Below, one piece after another: positions 30,417 through 30,957 of a DNA stretch of 30,957 nt. Below the pieces are notes generated by a model. That model was not told the origin of the DNA, searched no databases, and saw nothing but the letters and a program-made list of their open reading frames with translations. Location of the stretch: the NCBI GenBank assembly GCA_002293475.1, contig DBDG01000003.1, positions 1-30,957 of the forward strand. Direction: 5' to 3'. How positions within the stretch are numbered: the first letter of the stretch is position 1; every line of letters begins with the position of its first letter. The translations under genes were made by a program, and so were the position numbers. Origin of the DNA: Lachnospiraceae bacterium UBA938. Lineage in GTDB: Bacteria > Bacillota > Clostridia > Lachnospirales > Lachnospiraceae.

Positions 30417-30957
30417 GAGACATTACATTGGGGCAGTATTATCAGACCGATTCGGTCATCCACCGGCTGGATCCGCGGGTGAAACTGACGGCGACCATCG
30501 GTTTTATCATATCCTTGTTTCTGGTAGACGGCTTGGTCGGCTATGCTGTGGGCGGGGCTTTTTTGTTACTGGTTATCAAGCTGTCGCGGGTTCCTTTTAA
30601 ATATATCCTCCGGGGCATGAAAGCGATAATTTTTCTACTTTTGTTTGCGGCTGTCTTTAATTTGTTTCTGACGCCGGGGGAACCGGCGGTTAGCCTCGGA
30701 AAACTGACGATAACCTGGGAAGGGATTTGGCGGGCTGTTTACATGGCCCTTCGCCTAGCGATGCTGATCATGGGTTCTTCGATCATGACCTTGACGACGA
30801 CGCCCAATAATCTGACTGATGGGATGGAAAAGCTGATGGGGCCGTTGCGGGTCTTTAAGGTTCCGGTGCATGAGGTGTCGATGATGATGTCGATTGCGTT
30901 GCGGTTTATTCCGATTTTGCTGGAAGAGACGGATAAGATCATGAAAGCGCAGATGGC
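30410..30957 (+). CDS. ecfT: energy-coupling factor transmembrane protein EcfT, 3' end missing
   Basis: 182 codons are present and the frame runs off the window. It starts at the ATG at 30410, inside the end of ecfA2, after GCAGGG. The text begins MLRDITLGQYYQTDSVIHRLDPRVKL when read through (DPRVKL is the EcfT hallmark), followed by four to five membrane spans and the cytoplasmic LRFIPILLEETDKIM. In EcfT the next residues are the Ala-Arg-Gly coupling helix that docks on the ATPases; the window stops just there. In many Firmicutes truA, rplM and rpsI follow, which would place this end of the locus in the ribosomal-protein region. Confidence 0.94.
   Translation, partial: MLRDITLGQYYQTDSVIHRLDPRVKLTATIGFIISLFLVDGLVGYAVGGAFLLLVIKLSRVPFKYILRGMKAIIFLLLFAAVFNLFLTPGEPAVSLGKLTITWEGIWRAVYMALRLAMLIMGSSIMTLTTTPNNLTDGMEKLMGPLRVFKVPVHEVSMMMSIALRFIPILLEETDKIMKAQM

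Overview
The window looks like part of the chromosome of a Gram-positive anaerobe of class Clostridia, probably Lachnospiraceae. That is an inference from gene content (LytR-CpsA-Psr protein, energy-coupling-factor transporter, GH25 lysozymes, no outer-membrane genes), AGGAGG-type ribosome binding sites, moderate GC in genes and AT-rich linkers. No rRNA or tRNA is present to fix the taxonomy.

Bases 1-24,414 are a surface-glycopolymer locus on the + strand. It opens with a GH25 lysozyme cut by the window edge. Next come rmlB, a half-size DMT-type membrane protein, rmlA, a second (membrane-anchored) GH25 lysozyme and rmlC; no rmlD is in view. An ABC polysaccharide exporter follows (Wzm-like permease; Wzt-like ATPase with a C-terminal sugar-recognition-type domain), directly linked to a methyltransferase-kinase fusion that resembles Gram-negative O-antigen chain terminators such as WbdD. 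Then come two large multi-domain GT2 glycosyltransferases, a phosphoglucomutase/phosphomannomutase with its own promoter, two more GT2 enzymes, a secreted protein of unknown function, a WcaJ/WbaP-type undecaprenyl-phosphate sugar transferase, an LCP ligase and a last GT2 rhamnosyltransferase-like gene. Read as one pathway: the WcaJ-type enzyme primes undecaprenyl-phosphate, the GT2 enzymes build a probably rhamnose-containing chain, the methyltransferase-kinase may cap it, Wzm/Wzt export it, and the LCP protein attaches it to peptidoglycan.

Bases 24,415-28,363 hold envelope-maintenance genes: a membrane-anchored HtrA protease and a PrcB-domain lipoprotein on +, converging with a M15 D,D-/L,D-carboxypeptidase-like protein and a lipoprotein on the minus strand. 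From 28,569 the ECF transporter core starts (ecfA1, ecfA2, and ecfT cut by the window end).

The most unusual features are: the WbdD-like protein in a putative Gram-positive ABC/LCP pathway; short tandem repeats (periods 12-18 bp) at gene fronts, either in the linker before the ribosome binding site or in frame at the N-terminus; a 34-nt dispersed repeat pair (30/34 identical) bracketing the rmlA-to-glycosyltransferase module; and several long hairpins, one of which covers a translation start.
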